DNA of 64,000 nucleotides. Source: Setomelanomma holmii. Lineage: Eukaryota > Ascomycota > Dothideomycetes > Pleosporales > Phaeosphaeriaceae. Positions within the stretch are counted from its first letter, which is position 1. Every line of letters begins with the position of its first letter. Positions 61,057 to 64,000 of this stretch are shown piece by piece. Made by a program: the position numbers and the translations under genes. The notes beneath the pieces were generated by a model. The model made no database searches. It was not told the origin of the DNA and worked only from the letters and a program-made list of their open reading frames with translations. Where the stretch lies: positions 1-64,000 of the forward strand of contig ML978175.1 of the NCBI GenBank assembly GCA_010015745.1, read 5' to 3'.

Positions 61057-62257
61057 ATGGGTGTTCTGCATGGAGTTCGGAGGATGGATGATACCTGGTG
61101 GGATTGGAAATGGGAAAGGACTTGGAGTTTTAGCTAAGACATCTTCTGGTCAGAGATGGATCTTGTATATATTTGGCTGCTTGTGTATATGACCTTGGGG
61201 ATGAGCGTGTGAGCGAGCGTTCTTTGTATACGAGTTACGATTGAATTGCGATATCCACATATGCGAAGTCATGACTTTGGGCCTCCTGGCACGTGATGCG
61301 ATCTGTCTTTGCTTTGCTCTGAATGAATGTAGTAGGCAAGCAGCTACGTTTCTTGCAGTATTTCAACAAGAATGACAGACAGTGTCATCAGCTCGAGCTC
61401 ATTTTAGAAAGTTTGCGCTGTAATGTAATCTGAAAGAATGTAGACTAAGTACAACGAACCCGTCTGGTCAGCAGGACCGCATGTTTAAACCAAAATAGCA
61501 TTCTGGTATACATCTCCCTGATCTATGACCGATTTGTTGCAACCACAGTGAAGATTACCGGCCGCTTTAGGCAAGGGCGAGAGATGATCAGCACGGACCC
61601 CAAGAAGTTCGAGAGGATGCCGAGGCAGCTGTGGAGGATGACAACGAGACGAAACTAGCAGCCGAGAGCGCGGGAAGATCCTGTACGATTCCAAGCCGCA
61701 CAGTTGCCAGCCGTCCATATCGAGGTTCCAGCCGACAATGACGCTACACCATCCCTGAATACAATAGGCCAAAGCTCAAGCAGAAGAACAGCAACTAGTT
61801 CAGCAAAGGCCGTGCTTTCCATACACTAGACTTGGCTAATTCGATCAGCATATCCTCTAGTCCGGAACAATGTTGCTACCGGATGCCAGAGAGGAGGGCT
61901 CAACGATGAAGGGAGTTGAGATGACCGCGACTCATGCTGGATATTGGACGAGGAAGTTGCGATAACAGATCATGAGATTCTGTGCCCAATCATTTAGCAA
62001 GCAAAATGACAGGTAGTAGCAGTGAGAAGCACATCAACGATCGGTATCGTGAGTTTGATTGAAGCCATTCTGTTCATATGCACCGAACGTGTCACAACTC
62101 ATGTTGACTGCCCAAATTGGAAGTGGCGTTCAACCCAGGCGCTTCCCGTTTCGCACTAGCGTCATTGTGCGTCCCGTACCTACCGTTCCCACCCATATCG
62201 TCCCACGCCGACAACACAACTCAGCATCCGTCTCATCAACGATCTAGGGTCGATACC
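61057..62257. other. Intergenic, no gene recognised
   Basis: 3' flank of the permease and promoter of the F-box gene. A 95-codon minus-strand frame (61485-61772) has no motif. Confidence 0.35.
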
Positions 62258-64000
62258 ATGATGGCTACTTCGAGTTTGAGATTTGACACGAAAGGTATGT
62301 CTGCGTGCGCTTGCCAGCAAAGGTGTGCTTCGAACGTTGAAACCACAAGCACCATTAAAACGAAGCTGATGATGCTTAGTTCACGCAGCGCAATCATTGA
62401 ACGACCTACCAAATGAACTGATTCTGAACGTCCTGTCTCGCATTGATCCGCACGCAAGCGAGAGGATCTTGGGCCACATTCCTGATGATCCACCTCGGGG
62501 CCTTCTAGATCCGTACCTGATCAGAGACTTCTTGGAGTGTAATCAATCACTCTATAGTATCGCTCTGACGAGCCGAAGATTTCGCGATGTTGCGCAAGAG
62601 CAGCTACTTTACGCCCCAGTCATCGGAGGGTATGCCTTTCGCAAGCCCGGCGGCTCGACTGGACCCAGCCGATCTCGAGTCCTTTATCTCCTTCGTACAC
62701 TATTCGTTCGGCCTGATTTGAGACGACACGTGCGACGGCTTCGTCTCTGTTTTCCGCCATTGGATAGCACCAGTTTCCTAGCGACCTCTCAATATGAGCT
62801 GAGCGAGTTCAACATGAGTGCAGAGCCTGTTGAGTTCTCTGACATCGTATGTCAAGGCCGGGGAATGATATCGTCGTTGGATCTGCCGAACGATTTGAAA
62901 CTGGTGATGAGCATGCAACTAAGCCTAGACACCAGACATGCCCTCACGGGAATGTTCATGATTCTTCTGCCGCAACTTGGAGTACTGTCTTTCTCTGATG
63001 ATGCGGCTGAGGTTTCACAACCTTGGGAGCTCGATGACCGTCACCTTCACCCCAACTTGGGCGGCATCCTGATGCATCGTTTGATGCAAGCTGACGAGCT
63101 AAGTCTCCCATACTTGGCGGCAGCAGCCACACTCACTCGGATCAAGGTCTCAAGTGCACAGTTGATCCGGTTAGACGGTGTCAACAGATGTCCACAGGTA
63201 GACACACTCGATATCAGCATGAAGCTTGCAGGTCTCAACCACAATCAGGTCCGTGAGCTGCTGAGACTCTTTTGTGAACCTTACGCTATCACCGATTTTC
63301 AGCGTATACGCCACCTTCGCATCGACTGCCAGGTGAAGTCGGTGGGCGTCTGGGATTTAGCGGCCCGCAGCTGCTTGAGCCATCTCCTGCTTCCTTTCAA
63401 GGATCTCAAAAGTCTTGACTATTACGCCGAACCTGCGTCAGAGAAGAACCCATTCCGAAGCGTACGGGCTTTTCCACAATACCAGGCCAACATCCAGGCA
63501 TATCCTGATGAAGGAGCCCACGTAGCGGAGGGAACATACTGGGACGAGAGGATCTACAATGCACGCACTCAGTTCACCGACTACCAATATCTGGTTGACT
63601 CGCTTGTACATGTCAGGGAAGGACTGGAATCGCTGCGATTGCCTGGTGGCTTTTGGACGCTTCCTGGTGCGATGCGAAAACCACTTCCACGATTTGAACT
63701 CTTTCCATCATTACACACTTTGGGCCTTCCCCAAGCCGCGATCCTCTCTCTAAAATTAGACAATATGCGCTTTCCCGAGATCGTCAAGGGAGACTTTGAG
63801 CTTCTTCCTACGCAGGTCTTGCCGCCAAAGCTGCGGAATCTCAAAATTTTCGATGCCGATGCTTGGATCATGCTTTCGCCGTGGCTGGAGGAGCTCTTTA
63901 CTCGACAGGCTGAGTGCAATCAATGGCCTAATTTGACGAAGTTGGAATTGCTAGTCGGTCCACTGATTGACGACTTCGACCTTGGCAGATGGATTCGGAG
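62258..64000 (+). CDS. F-box protein, partial at right edge
   Basis: Exon 1 is 62258-62294 (MMATSSLRFDTK), then an 85-bp intron, and exon 2 from 62380 stays open to the window end, giving at least 552 residues. The splice creates VHAAQSLNDLPNELILNVLS, the start of an F-box, which continues through LTSRRFRDVAQEQLLYAPV. The F-box normally binds Skp1 in SCF ubiquitin ligases. The remainder has loosely repeated Leu-rich segments (LRRHVRRLRLCFPPL, RIRHLRIDC, LESLRLPGGFW), as in the many lineage-specific fungal F-box proteins, with no recognised substrate domain. No lesion is seen in the part present. Confidence 0.85.

Overview
The window is filamentous-fungal DNA (Pezizomycotina). Genes are split by short 44-128 bp GT...AG introns, many with CTAAC-type branch sites, and several starts sit in a CACCATG context. 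The gene families are typical ascomycete ones: HET-domain proteins, a HAL-type kinase, a Rom2-type RhoGEF, a UstYa/DUF3328 relative and a Fot/pogo transposon. A Dothideomycete is my best guess, but no marker here proves it. I saw no tRNA, rRNA or CRISPR array.

Layout. 0-2.7 kb is a hAT transposon relic read on the minus strand; its identifiable inactivating stops are TAG. 4-10.4 kb holds an MFS sugar porter and a HAL5/NPR1-type Ser/Thr kinase. 11.9-19.1 kb holds a broken HET gene, an internal-domain MIF-like tautomerase and a membrane type-2 glycosyltransferase with one apparent frameshift. 20.7-22.5 kb is a membrane-anchored GH16 glucanase with eight exons.

24-33 kb is a decayed island: a possible small dead gene, a second HET pseudogene, a Fot/pogo transposon with terminal inverted repeats and a TA duplication, and a fused pair of pseudogenes (a multi-pass membrane protein joined in frame to a UstYa-like protein). 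Only a GNAT acetyltransferase in its middle looks intact. Many stops there can be explained by C-to-T changes, as repeat-induced point mutation (RIP) would leave.

34.2-40.5 kb carries a divergent pair, a flavocytochrome b2-type 2-hydroxyacid dehydrogenase and an SDR/epimerase of the DenD-like type. An anion-type MFS permease follows, separated by a 427-bp foldback element whose ends resemble those of the Fot/pogo transposon. The three genes may form a small organic-acid catabolic group (inference).

43-64 kb is a quieter region: amino-acid permease, three-zinc-finger protein, Baeyer-Villiger-type flavin monooxygenase, the 1678-residue Rom2-like RhoGEF (cell-wall integrity signalling), a fucose/glucose-galactose-type MFS permease, and an F-box protein running off the right edge. 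The kinase, RhoGEF, GT2 synthase and GH16 enzyme all bear on the cell surface and nutrient transport, but they are not an operon-like unit. All calls come from reading the sequence and remembered family motifs; no database search was run.
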